Source of the DNA: JAEUIE01 sp047602475
GTDB lineage: Bacteria > Planctomycetota > Planctomycetia > Gemmatales > HRBIN36
DNA: 64,000 bases
Assembly: GCA_047602475.1 (NCBI GenBank)
Contig: JASGHE010000005.1
Coordinates: 496,001-560,000 of the forward strand
Reading direction: 5' to 3'
A model generated the notes under the pieces. It made no database searches and was not told the DNA's origin. It saw only the letters and a program-made list of their open reading frames with translations. This document shows positions 7,537 to 14,314 of this stretch, one piece after another. A program made the position numbers and the translations under genes. Each line of letters starts with the position of its first letter. Position 1 is the stretch's first letter.

Positions 7537-8198
7537 TGTCCTCCGATGAATAACTTTGAACTCGTGCAAGTAGTTGCTTTGAAGTTCTCCCACTCCTCTA
7601 CAGTCATCTCAGCTTTTGCCTTGTTCTCAAACCATGACAAGAATTGAAGATTGTCTAAGCTACACTTTCCGCCTCTTGATACTGGCGTTCTGTGATCCAA
7701 TGAGGGGATTGCCCACTTGCATTTATCGGAGACAATCCAATTCAAATAGAGCAGATTGAATTGAGGATCGAAATAGAACTTGTCAACAAAGGCTTGGCGA
7801 CTCGTTCCGTCTCTATTGAGATACTTTTTCTCACGAGAGAAGAGCGTGCTTAGGAACTTGTATTTGTCTAAATCGGTGAAATGGTCGATGCTGAAATTCG
7901 GGTCTTCAAGTTTCGGCTTCCCTGCCATGTTCTTTCGCCTGTTCTCTTCTGTCTGCTTCGTCCCTTTCATTGGGGACGTTTTACCCTTCCGTGCTTTACT
8001 TATTTTCATTCGGTGTTCTGCTGAGAAAACATGCGGGTAATCCCAGTGCGACCGTTTGCTGATGTTGTGCTGCTCTAAGATACGAGAGATAACGTGATGG
8101 TTGGTCTTGTGAACTTTTGCAATCGCTCTCATTGTCATTCGCTTAATTAGATACGCATCAATTACTTCCGAATCATTCAACTCCGTCCTTTCCATCAC
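7533..8198 (-). CDS. HNH homing-type endonuclease with NUMOD3 and HTH segments
   Basis: 221 residues. An N-terminal HTH (DAYLIKRMTMRAIAKVHKTN) is followed by a NUMOD3-type DNA-binding repeat (HRMKISKARKGKTSPMKGTK) and a C-terminal HNH core (SLDHRTPVSRGGKCSLDNLQFLSWFEN). These modules are typical of free-standing homing endonucleases in phage genomes, which cut cognate intergenic sites and spread by recombination. Both ends overlap neighbours by 4 bases (ATGA), so it is translated as part of the operon; this is unusually tight integration for a homing element. The methyltransferase just downstream could protect its target, giving a restriction-modification-like pair (inference). Confidence 0.82.
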   Translation of the reverse strand: MMERTELNDSEVIDAYLIKRMTMRAIAKVHKTNHHVISRILEQHNISKRSHWDYPHVFSAEHRMKISKARKGKTSPMKGTKQTEENRRKNMAGKPKLEDPNFSIDHFTDLDKYKFLSTLFSREKKYLNRDGTSRQAFVDKFYFDPQFNLLYLNWIVSDKCKWAIPSLDHRTPVSRGGKCSLDNLQFLSWFENKAKAEMTVEEWENFKATTCTSSKLFIGGQ

Positions 8199-8425
8199 TC
8201 CCCCTTCTTGCTGTCTATCTCAACGCCCAAACCGTTGACGAGTCTTGAGATTACTTCCGACGTTGCTTGACTGGCTCCCTTGATGGTGAGCCTGCTCTCT
8301 GTGCGATCCTGTCGAGTTGTGTAGCTCGTCTCGCATCCTCTGCTCTTTGCTTCTCTCAGGAGGAGCATGTAGAGCATTTTGGATACGTTGTCCTTTGTCC
8401 ATTTGATGGTGAGGGTTTGGGTCAT
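8195..8425 (-). CDS. Small phage protein, unknown function
   Basis: 76 residues from the ATG at 8425, one base after the stop of the upstream zinc-ribbon gene (TAACATGAC). Sequence MTQTLTIKWTKDNVSKMLYM continues with basic and polar stretches (REAKSRGCETSYTTRQDR) and ends GLGVEIDSKKGE. Alternating hydrophobic residues near both ends suggest a small alpha/beta fold. No motif is recognised. The longer in-frame extension upstream runs through the zinc-ribbon gene and is rejected. Its stop overlaps the HNH start by 4 bases, so its expression is coupled to that gene. Confidence 0.55.
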   Translation of the reverse strand: MTQTLTIKWTKDNVSKMLYMLLLREAKSRGCETSYTTRQDRTESRLTIKGASQATSEVISRLVNGLGVEIDSKKGE

Positions 8426-8426
8426 G

Positions 8427-8939
8427 TTACCACCACCCTTTCTTCTGCTTCTTGAGACATTCCCCGCAGTAGGGGTAGTAGCCAGCAAACAAGTTACGAG
8501 GTATTTTTGCTCCGCATGTTTCACACTTCGTAAAGTTCCTCTCCTGCCAAGCAGTCTCCATCTCCTTAGTCCAATTCGCTTTGAACTTTTCCATCTCTTC
8601 TTGAGAAGGGAAAGTGAACTCTCGCCAATGACGTTGCTTCTCAAGCTCCTCTTGCTTTAACTCGTCCATTCGCCGGTCGTAGGCTTTGCGATAAATGAAG
8701 TCTTCCTCTGCTTTGTTTTTGGCTTTGAGTCTTACTTCGTCCTTCCATCGCTCTAACTTCGCTTCGTAACTTTGTGGGATCACTTCGTATTGGTAAGTCG
8801 TCGCCCCTTGCGTTGCTCCTGCTGGGGCTGCAAAGGGACAGATTAACTTGCCGTTGCACTCAGGGCATTGAGTTGACTTCCCGCCATGCTTATCAGCTAC
8901 TTCGATTACCTTGTTACAGTGAGGGCAGACTAATTTCAT
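8427..8939 (-). CDS. Protein with two zinc ribbons flanking a charged coiled coil
   Basis: 170 residues. The N-terminus is a canonical ribbon (MKLVCPHCNKVIEVADKHGG...CPECNGKLICP). The middle (residues 55-135) is highly charged helix (ERWKDEVRLKAKNKAEEDF, MDELKQEELEKQRHWREF). A second Cys pair set CETCGAKIPRNLFAGYYPYC GEC closes the protein. The arrangement suggests a dimeric adaptor that bridges two partners or nucleic acids. The ribosome binding site is strong (AAGGAGG). The start overlaps the upstream stop by 4 bases. Function unknown. Confidence 0.65.
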   Translation of the reverse strand: MKLVCPHCNKVIEVADKHGGKSTQCPECNGKLICPFAAPAGATQGATTYQYEVIPQSYEAKLERWKDEVRLKAKNKAEEDFIYRKAYDRRMDELKQEELEKQRHWREFTFPSQEEMEKFKANWTKEMETAWQERNFTKCETCGAKIPRNLFAGYYPYCGECLKKQKKGWW

Positions 8940-9211
8940 TCCGCCTCCTTAGCCAATTTGAAAATCCTCAGTCCCTTGAGAGTCGAGCGTGTGACATAGC
9001 GAGAAGAGGACAAGTAAGCACAAGCCTTGAGGCTGTTCACAATGTCATTCTTGATTCGCTTAGACTTCACAGGTAGCTCACAGCTTTGACCATCCTTCAT
9101 GCTCTGGAGCAAGTCTCTCAGTTGCTTGAACTTGGATTGTCTGGAGTCTGGTTTGACTCCGCTCTCTACTTTGATTTTCTTCCAGTCGATTTTGTCGAAT
9201 TCGTCTGCCAT
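8936..9211 (-). CDS. Small phage protein, unknown function
   Basis: 91 residues beginning MADEFDKIDWKKIKVESGVK, ATG preceded by AGAAAGGAAAATAACG. The basic, helical middle (SRQSKFKQLRDLLQSMKDG) is followed by PVKSKRIKNDIVNSLKACAY and a C-terminal LKGLRIFKL. The second half resembles a small DNA-binding or winged-helix-like element that senses partner proteins, but I cannot name a family. It sits 2 bases after the HTH gene and overlaps the next gene by 4, so it is translated as part of the operon. A longer upstream extension exists in this frame but lies inside the HTH gene. Confidence 0.55.
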   Translation of the reverse strand: MADEFDKIDWKKIKVESGVKPDSRQSKFKQLRDLLQSMKDGQSCELPVKSKRIKNDIVNSLKACAYLSSSRYVTRSTLKGLRIFKLAKEAE

Positions 9212-9213
9212 CG

Positions 9214-9954
9214 TTATTTTCCTTTCTGCTTCCTCTCTCGGAAGTATTCCTTTTTGATTTCTTTGATTCGATCCAAGTCCGCTTTGTTGAAGTAGCAGTA
9301 AGCTCCAAACTTCGTTGAGGGCTTGGGGACAACTTGACTTATATCTGTCCATTGCCTTAGTGTTATCATTGGGCAACCAAGATACTTGGCTGCTGTGCCG
9401 TAGGAGTAGAGTCCGGCTTCCTTGAGCTTCTTTGCATGGACTTTGGCTCCGCTCAATGTCGTATATTCCAAAACTGCTTTCTTGAACTCGTTCCAACACG
9501 ACTGGCGGTCGTATTCTCTTTTACCTCTTATTGGCGATGGCGTGATTAGTCCAAGCTGACAGAGACGAGAGTAAGCAATTCCCTTCGTCAGGCCGCAAGC
9601 CTTAGCTAATTGCGGGATGTTGAAAGTCTCAGCCTCAATAGCGTCTAACTCTGCTTGCAACTTTTCGACGTGCTTCTTGTCTAATCTCTTTGGATACTTG
9701 CTGAGTCGATGCTGGATTGCATACAGATAGTGTTTTGTTATCCCGTAGGCTTCTGCCGCTTGCGGAAGTGTAGGTCGGTCGAAGTATTCTAAAGCGTTCT
9801 TGACTTCGATTGCGTGCTTAACGATTTCCTCTGTGGGAATTCGCCAATCGTAGTTGGCGATTAGTCCCTCTGAGACGAGCTTCTCGTAGGCATGTACTGA
9901 GATGCCAAGCTGACGGCAGAAAACCGACTTGGCTATTGTAAACTTTGCTTCCAT
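9214..9954 (-). CDS. Multi-HTH DNA-binding protein, first gene of the early-type operon
   Basis: 246 residues with at least three helix-turn-helix-like repeats: FCRQLGISVHAYEKLVSEGL near the start, LPQAAEAYGITKHYLYAIQHR in the middle, and IPQLAKACGLTKGIAYSRLCQ further on, then a fourth possible one (AAKYLGCPMITLRQWTDIS). The C-terminus is very basic (KEIKKEYFRERKQKGK). Tandem HTHs suggest binding to several adjacent sites, as in operon regulators or genome organisers. It heads the minus-strand operon that runs to 5819. Immediately upstream are CTACATAAGGAT and the ATG, so it may have its own short promoter with an AAGGAT ribosome binding site. Confidence 0.65.
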   Translation of the reverse strand: MEAKFTIAKSVFCRQLGISVHAYEKLVSEGLIANYDWRIPTEEIVKHAIEVKNALEYFDRPTLPQAAEAYGITKHYLYAIQHRLSKYPKRLDKKHVEKLQAELDAIEAETFNIPQLAKACGLTKGIAYSRLCQLGLITPSPIRGKREYDRQSCWNEFKKAVLEYTTLSGAKVHAKKLKEAGLYSYGTAAKYLGCPMITLRQWTDISQVVPKPSTKFGAYCYFNKADLDRIKEIKKEYFRERKQKGK

Positions 9955-10003
9955 ATCCTTATGTAGTCTTGTGCCTTCATTTTTTCTCAGTGTTGACCAA
10001 AAA

Positions 10004-10032
10004 AAAGAGGAGACTCTTTTTGTCTCCTCTTC
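10004..10032. terminator. Hairpin terminator between 9954 and 10065
   Basis: Stem AGAGGAGAC (10006-10014) pairs perfectly with GTCTCCTCT (10022-10030) around a T-rich loop, preceded by a run of A on the plus strand, which becomes a U tract on the minus strand. It fits termination of the minus-strand gene ending at 10065. Confidence 0.72.
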
Positions 10033-10064
10033 TCGTTCTCTCCATTGGAGAGGACAACAGGCTC

Positions 10065-10385
10065 TTAGGCTAATGCCTCCTCAAGCATCCCTTGTAAATA
10101 CTCGCTCCCTGTCAAGTCGTCTCTGACTGGCTCATCAAGATAAGGGAGGACTCTCAATAGTTGTCTGAGTGGCTCATCAGTGAGCAAGCTCACGAGTCGC
10201 TCAATCGCTACTTGTCCCTCTGCTCGCTCCCAATCCTTGTTAGTTGTCTGCTCCCTCTCGTGCAATCGCTTGAGAGCAGCAATCTTATCGGGATCAAGCT
10301 CCCACTCTTGCGGAGTCTCGCCAGGCGGGACAATCTCCCCTCTCCAGTCTCTCACTACGTCGTCTGTGTCCATCGGTGCGTCCAT
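10065..10385 (-). CDS. Acidic phage protein, unknown function
   Basis: 106 residues, acidic, starting MDAPMDTDDVVRDWRGEIVP after CAGGAGTAACACAAG. A Pro/Glu-rich linker (PPGETPQEWELDPDKI) precedes helical sequence (ALKRLHEREQTTNKDWERAEG) and a C-terminal LVSLLTDEPLRQLLRVLPYL / DEPVRDDLTGSEYLQGMLEE segment. The pattern is compatible with a small adaptor or scaffold. No known motif. A terminator follows at 10004-10032 and a 199-bp gap with an inverted repeat lies upstream, so it is probably a single-gene transcript. Confidence 0.55.
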   Translation of the reverse strand: MDAPMDTDDVVRDWRGEIVPPGETPQEWELDPDKIAALKRLHEREQTTNKDWERAEGQVAIERLVSLLTDEPLRQLLRVLPYLDEPVRDDLTGSEYLQGMLEEALA

Positions 10386-10525
10386 CTTGTGTTACTCCTG
10401 TTGTCCTTGAGGGATGCTTGTCCTCAAGCGAGATACTTAATCGACTGGAGGAGGCTTGAGGATGAGGGAGTTTGAGGATTTATTTTTGGGGATCAGGATT
10501 CGGTACGCTGGAGGCTCTTAGAAGC

Positions 10526-10578
10526 GGACGCTATCGGGAAAAACATGAAGAGCTTTCTTAGATAAACCGATAGCGTCC
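10526..10578. repeat. Perfect 12-bp inverted repeat with a 29-bp spacer
   Basis: GGACGCTATCGG at 10526-10537 is repeated inverted as CCGATAGCGTCC at 10567-10578. It lies just after the stop of the minus-strand gene at 10585. There is no U-tract, so it is not a simple terminator. The spacer contains AAGAGCTTTCTT, itself partly self-complementary. Confidence 0.6.
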
Positions 10579-10584
10579 ACCAAG

Positions 10585-10899
10585 CTAACTATCTACGCTC
10601 TGTAGGAGTGAAATCGTATTCTCAACTTCCTTGAGTTGCTCTTCGATCCTTTGATTGTCTCTCAGGAGCTTCTGGACTCGTCCCTTGTCACTCCAGGCGG
10701 AGTAGAGAGCCAGTCTGTCAAGCTCCTGCTTGTTCTGTATTTTCCTTTCGGCTAACGAGTCTACTCCCTGCTCAAGAATGTCTATTGCTGTTCTGTGTGT
10801 CATGGCTGTGTCATAAGGGAGTGGGGGGAGGCTGATTTTCTTCCCTAAATGCAGAGCCGCCGATCCTGATTTTTGTTTTCGGAATTTGCGGAGAGCCAC
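10585..10899 (-). CDS. Coiled-coil phage protein
   Basis: 104 residues from a GTG start preceded by AGGGGGAGGA. A basic N-terminus (LRKFRKQKSGSAALHLGKKI) leads into long amphipathic helices: TAIDILEQGVDSLAERKIQN, ELDRLALYSAW, then RVQKLLRDNQRIEEQLKEVE NTISLLQ, consistent with a parallel coiled coil over residues 45-100. Coiled-coil proteins of this size in phages can be scaffolds, small terminases or regulators. It lies about 120 bases from the stop of the gene at 11023-11397, transcribed in the same direction. Function unknown. Confidence 0.6.
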   Translation of the reverse strand: MALRKFRKQKSGSAALHLGKKISLPPLPYDTAMTHRTAIDILEQGVDSLAERKIQNKQELDRLALYSAWSDKGRVQKLLRDNQRIEEQLKEVENTISLLQSVDS

Positions 10900-11022
10900 T
10901 CCTCCCCCTGTGCCTTACTTTGCTCGACTCAAGGCAACTTCCCGCAACGAAGTGGATTCCGAGAGAATCCACTAACACGCTAATACAAAGGGCTTTTCGT
11001 TGTGGCATCAGATAAAGCAGCT

Positions 11023-11397
11023 TTATTTATCTGATGGGACTGGCTCTGCTGTCACGTCAATGACGGGAGCTTGCTCCCTTTGCATATCCCTTATCACGAG
11101 GGCAAGAGCCTCTGGCGAGAGTGAAGGCAGGGCTTGTCCTGTGCCTGTGATTTCGATTGATTCCTTTGGCTTGCCGAGAGTATAGGCCAGTAGGAGCGAG
11201 AGAGCTTGTCCCTTGACGTGTCCTGATGGATCGCTCAAGAGTTCAAGCATCTTGCTCTGTATTAGCTCTGGCGTTGCTACGTCCGCCAATGCCTGCTTGA
11301 TTCGTCTCGTCACGCTCGGATCAGTCCAGCGTCCTATCGTGTTGCCTGCCGCAAAAGTTCCATCGGGGTTGCGGGCGTATATGTTGGTTTCTGCCAT
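11023..11397 (-). CDS. Possible small terminase or DUF5681-like phage protein
   Basis: 124 residues starting MAETNIYARNPDGTFAAGNT, a start seen in many phage proteins (RNPDGTFAxGN followed by a Pro/Arg segment) encoded near packaging genes. Residues 30-80 are helical (TRRIKQALADVATPELIQSK, GQALSLLLAYTLG), and the C-terminal part is acidic and Pro-rich. The start chosen has no Shine-Dalgarno but has TAAATA 5 bases upstream, as in packaging genes to the left. A TerS-like DNA-recognition role is inference; the large terminase is 6 kb away, so linkage is weak. Confidence 0.5.
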   Translation of the reverse strand: MAETNIYARNPDGTFAAGNTIGRWTDPSVTRRIKQALADVATPELIQSKMLELLSDPSGHVKGQALSLLLAYTLGKPKESIEITGTGQALPSLSPEALALVIRDMQREQAPVIDVTAEPVPSDK

Positions 11398-11402
11398 ATT
11401 GG

Positions 11403-11408
11403 TATTTA
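11403..11408 (-). promoter_or_regulatory. TAAATA box 5 bases before the ATG at 11397
   Basis: Minus strand AACTAAATA, then CCAAT, then ATG. The spacing is 5 bases, against 4 at the other boxes. No Shine-Dalgarno and no clear -35 element. Confidence 0.45.
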
Positions 11409-11470
11409 GTTTGGAGCGGGATAGAATCGCATAAGCAGCCGTACAGACACTCAAAAATAGGAGAAGGAAG

Positions 11471-11680
11471 ATGGCTAAGAAGAGACTTCCACGACCAGAC
11501 AAATGCAATAACTGCCCTAATACGGACGCTGATAAGTTTGGCTTACGAGCATTGCAAAATGCTGTTCAGCCTGTCTTTCAAATGGGGCAGTCTCAACCTC
11601 ACAGCACGATAACAAATGGTGGGTATGTTGTTTGGGAATGTAAGGCTTGCGGTTCTCTCAATGTTGTCGATTGCGAATAG
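11471..11680 (+). CDS. Zinc-ribbon protein, first gene of a plus-strand cassette
   Basis: 69 residues from an ATG with a strong ribosome binding site (AGGAGAAGGAAG). Two Cys pairs, CNNCPNTDADKFGL near residue 12 and CKACGSLNVVDC near the C-terminus, form a likely zinc ribbon around a polar middle (NAVQPVFQMGQSQPHSTITNGGY). The next three genes in the same direction follow with 9-10 base gaps, each with its own good ribosome binding site, suggesting one transcript. The cassette looks like an accessory (moron-type) module carried by the element. Function unknown. Confidence 0.55.
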   Translation: MAKKRLPRPDKCNNCPNTDADKFGLRALQNAVQPVFQMGQSQPHSTITNGGYVVWECKACGSLNVVDCE

Positions 11681-11689
11681 GAGAAGATA

Positions 11690-11986
11690 ATGTCAGCGTC
11701 TTTCGTCAAGGCTTTGTATCAATGCAGACTCCAAAAGATCGCCAGAGCCTTAATTCAGACAGCCAATGATGAGCAGGTCAAATACGCCTATGAGTTCTTC
11801 ACTAAGCAAATCGAAGAACAACAAAGTCATATAGGTGACTACGACTTCCTGACTAATAACTTTCAGAAGATGCAAACTGACATTAAAATGCTGGAAATGT
11901 TAGTCAGAGAAGCGAACAAGCGAAAGCTCTACCATAGCGTGACCACAACGGTCACTACGACAACAAAAACGAAGAAAAAGAAGTAG
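11690..11986 (+). CDS. Helical protein with a Thr/Lys-rich tail
   Basis: 98 residues. The first 75 are helical (LYQCRLQKIARALIQTANDE, EFFTKQIEEQQSHIGDYDFL). The tail is an unusual low-complexity stretch of alternating Thr/Val then Lys (TTTVTTTTKTKKKK). The Lys-rich end suggests nucleic acid or membrane contact. It starts 10 bases after the zinc-ribbon gene (ATAGGAGAAGATA before ATG). No known family. Confidence 0.55.
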   Translation: MSASFVKALYQCRLQKIARALIQTANDEQVKYAYEFFTKQIEEQQSHIGDYDFLTNNFQKMQTDIKMLEMLVREANKRKLYHSVTTTVTTTTKTKKKK

Positions 11987-11995
11987 GAGACAACG

Positions 11996-12460
11996 ATGGT
12001 AGACGTAGGACTTCTGGTGACTGGCATAAAAGGAACTCTTGCAACGCTCAAGAAGGCACAAGAGATTTCCAAGAGCATGGCGAATATCGAACTACGCCAA
12101 ATCATTATGGAGTTATCCGAAGAGCTTCTTGACGTACAAGCGAAAGTCATAGAGCTGAGAGAAGAAATCTCCGATTTGCGGGATAAGGCAAAGGACAAAG
12201 AAGACTTGTCTAAACTCGTGCTTTCGGAAGACTATTTGATTGATCCTGATTTGCCCGGCGTCGCCTATTGCCTAAAGTGCAGAGAGGACAAGAAAGCAAA
12301 ATCCGTGATGACTGAGATGGAATCATCAATTAAATTCAAAACCAGTAAGAACTACGTTTGCAAGAACTGCAATCACATTGCGGGAACTTTCATCTATGAA
12401 GAGCCTGTGATGGAGGATCACCCGCCGATTCGTCATCCTTTTGAAACTATGAATTGGTAG
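11996..12460 (+). CDS. Coiled coil plus zinc ribbon protein of unknown function
   Basis: 154 residues. After a small hydrophobic start (VGLLVTGIKGTLATLKKAQE) a heptad-rich coiled coil spans residues 25-75 (ELSEELLDVQAKVIELREEI). A Cys pair CLKC (about residue 92) and a second CKNC (about 121) frame a zinc ribbon. The first part resembles N-terminal segments of signalling or effector proteins that oligomerise. It begins 9 bases after the previous gene. Function unknown; a sensor or adaptor of the accessory cassette is one possibility. Confidence 0.55.
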   Translation: MVDVGLLVTGIKGTLATLKKAQEISKSMANIELRQIIMELSEELLDVQAKVIELREEISDLRDKAKDKEDLSKLVLSEDYLIDPDLPGVAYCLKCREDKKAKSVMTEMESSIKFKTSKNYVCKNCNHIAGTFIYEEPVMEDHPPIRHPFETMNW

Positions 12461-12470
12461 GAGCCTGTAT

Positions 12471-12932
12471 ATGTCTATAGTAATTAGCTCAAGTGACTTT
12501 CAGAATGCACTTCATCGAAGGACTGTCGGCGTTATTCGGCAGTTCAATAGAGGAAAGCTGCTTGTAGATATTGGCTCCCATCAGGGGGTGCCGGTCATCA
12601 ATGATGTAGGAGGATGGAGATTTGAACCCGAAGACAGATTCAAGGATAAAGTTGCATTAGACGAGAAGAGGCTTCACGATTCGTTTCAAAGCAGGCTTGA
12701 TGATCAGGACATACAGAGAATCCTTGAGTTCAACTTTTACTACAACAGATATGGCAGGTTCTTGGGCTGTGAAGTGTTCAATAACATTACCTCCCTTTTT
12801 GAGAGGATCAACGATACTCTCCATGATGAGTTTACAGCCGACGACTACGCCCAACATATACAGCTTATCATTGCAGGACTTGTCAAGCTCCATGAGTCCG
12901 TGAAGCGAATCATCAAGACTCATTCTCTATAG
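12471..12932 (+). CDS. Unknown phage accessory protein
   Basis: 153 residues, last of the plus-strand cassette, ATG after TAGGAGCCTGTAT. The N-terminal part is mixed (SSSDFQNALHRRTVGVIRQF, LVDIGSHQGVPVINDVGGW), and the C-terminal half is helical (LFERINDTLHDEFTADDYAQ, LIIAGLVKLHESVKRIIKTH). No catalytic motif is recognised. It converges with the membrane protein gene at 12940-13758, whose stop codon lies 7 bases away. An effector or immunity role is speculative. Confidence 0.5.
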   Translation: MSIVISSSDFQNALHRRTVGVIRQFNRGKLLVDIGSHQGVPVINDVGGWRFEPEDRFKDKVALDEKRLHDSFQSRLDDQDIQRILEFNFYYNRYGRFLGCEVFNNITSLFERINDTLHDEFTADDYAQHIQLIIAGLVKLHESVKRIIKTHSL

Positions 12933-12939
12933 GTCAAGT

Positions 12940-13758
12940 CTAATCGTCCAACGGCACCAAATCGAAAGGTGTTTTCATGTTGGGAATCACGAGAGTGAAA
13001 TCTATTACTCGAAACTCTTTGGCTGCTGGGGGGGTCTCGAAAACTGGCTCCCCGCACTTCTCAGCGTAGTTTGCGAATTCCTTGAGCGTTAGATTAGTGT
13101 CCCTGTTCATCACGTACCATTGCTTAATGGGAACTAAGTTATTGTCAATATCCACTTCGACAATGATGTGGATATAGAGTTTAGTCAACTGTCTGAGTGG
13201 GTGGATATGTGCATCGATGTTTACGTTATGCTGTTTGGGAACCTGAAATGGGATAGAGTTCACACGGGTTCCATCTTCAATGAAATAGCCTGAGTTCTCA
13301 ACTAACGGAGTAATGAAAACCCCTGCTGTCTTAGACACATTGCCAATCGGAATGAACTCAGACTTATCATCATTACGCCAATGAACCACACTTGGAAGAT
13401 TCGCAAACAAGGAACTTCCGTATTGATCCACAATCTTATCCACTGAGGCTTGGCACAGGACTTTACCAGTTCCAAGATTGCTCACCGCCAGGCCGAAATA
13501 CAGGTCAGGAGCTTTTACAATCTTGTCTCCTAAGACAATCATGAACCTATCAGTTGAGCCAATGACAAACCCTATTATCAATGCGTAGACGACTGCTAGT
13601 ATCATGTAGTTACTGAAGTAAATCGAAAGCAGTGGAGGCAAAACAACGACGGCTATTTTGGTGACAGTTTCACCGGTTTCATGAGTCGGCTTGAGCCACT
13701 TAACCAACTGCTTTCCAACTCGAATAATGTAATACCACCACGATTGCCAGACTGACAT
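12940..13758 (-). CDS. Membrane-anchored protein of unknown function
   Basis: 272 residues. Two hydrophobic spans near the N-terminus (IAVVVLPPLLSIYF and MILAVVYALIIGFVIGS, about residues 34-68) anchor a large soluble C-terminal domain. This contains beta-rich segments (YFGLAVSNLGTGKV, NSIPFQVPKQHNVNIDAHIH, KLYIHIIVEVDIDNNLVPIK) resembling receptor-like beta sandwiches. No enzyme motif is seen. The gene lies between the plus-strand cassette and the repeat-rich region. Membrane location plus a soluble domain suits superinfection exclusion or a defence sensor, but this is inference. Confidence 0.55.
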   Translation of the reverse strand: MSVWQSWWYYIIRVGKQLVKWLKPTHETGETVTKIAVVVLPPLLSIYFSNYMILAVVYALIIGFVIGSTDRFMIVLGDKIVKAPDLYFGLAVSNLGTGKVLCQASVDKIVDQYGSSLFANLPSVVHWRNDDKSEFIPIGNVSKTAGVFITPLVENSGYFIEDGTRVNSIPFQVPKQHNVNIDAHIHPLRQLTKLYIHIIVEVDIDNNLVPIKQWYVMNRDTNLTLKEFANYAEKCGEPVFETPPAAKEFRVIDFTLVIPNMKTPFDLVPLDD

Positions 13759-14314
13759 GAGAAGCCCTGTCTTGTAATAGTCAACCGCCTTACTCTATCC
13801 CAACTGCTTCCCTTCGTCTAACGCTCCTTCGCTTCGCTCAGGAGCCACGTTACTAATCGGGACTCGCTAGGACTAAGGGGGTCTAAAAGTGACACTACCT
13901 GCTTGCCGGAAAAGATGTTGGGTAGGACTGGGATCAGTTCCCCTTTAGTTGCCCGAAGCCTGAAGGAGCTTAGACGACTGTAGAGGACATCTTGCCTTGC
14001 TCCCGCTTTAGCTTCGCTCCAGGTTTGCTACGGTTGCATTACAGACAAGATTAAATAAAGTTCGTCCTTCGGACTCACTACTTTAATTTGCGTGTATCTC
14101 GGAGCCAGCTTTTACGCCTCGTTAGAGGCGGGGTATTGCGGAGCGTAGCGTAGCAATCCCTAACGTACATGTAACTAATAATGTATCTACTATTGTATCA
14201 GGGGTATAAAGATACCCATGTTAGCCAGAAAAGTGTCTCAGGTTATTCAAGAAATGTGAGCCACGTTACTATATAAAAGTGAGCCTATTCATTTTGGCTC
14301 AAGAAAGGATAGTC
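13759..14314. other. Repeat-rich non-coding region, possible replication origin or control region
   Basis: About 550 bp with no convincing gene. A 14-base direct repeat (GAGCCACGTTACTA) occurs at 13842-13855 and 14258-14271. A hairpin CGCCTC/GAGGCG lies near 14116-14131. Around 14180-14216 are several GTATC/GATAC elements, including the inverted repeat GGTAT-AAAG-ATACC. GTGAGCC is repeated just before the replication-type gene. These repeats, an AT-rich stretch (TACTATATAAAAG) and the adjacent winged-helix gene suit an origin with iterons, but no recognised iteron family is present. Confidence 0.45.

Noticed and set aside
7533..8198. HNH gene as part of a self-splicing intron inside the methyltransferase gene
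   Set aside because: The methyltransferase frame is complete from its own ATG and both HNH junctions are simple ATGA overlaps, so no intron is interrupted.
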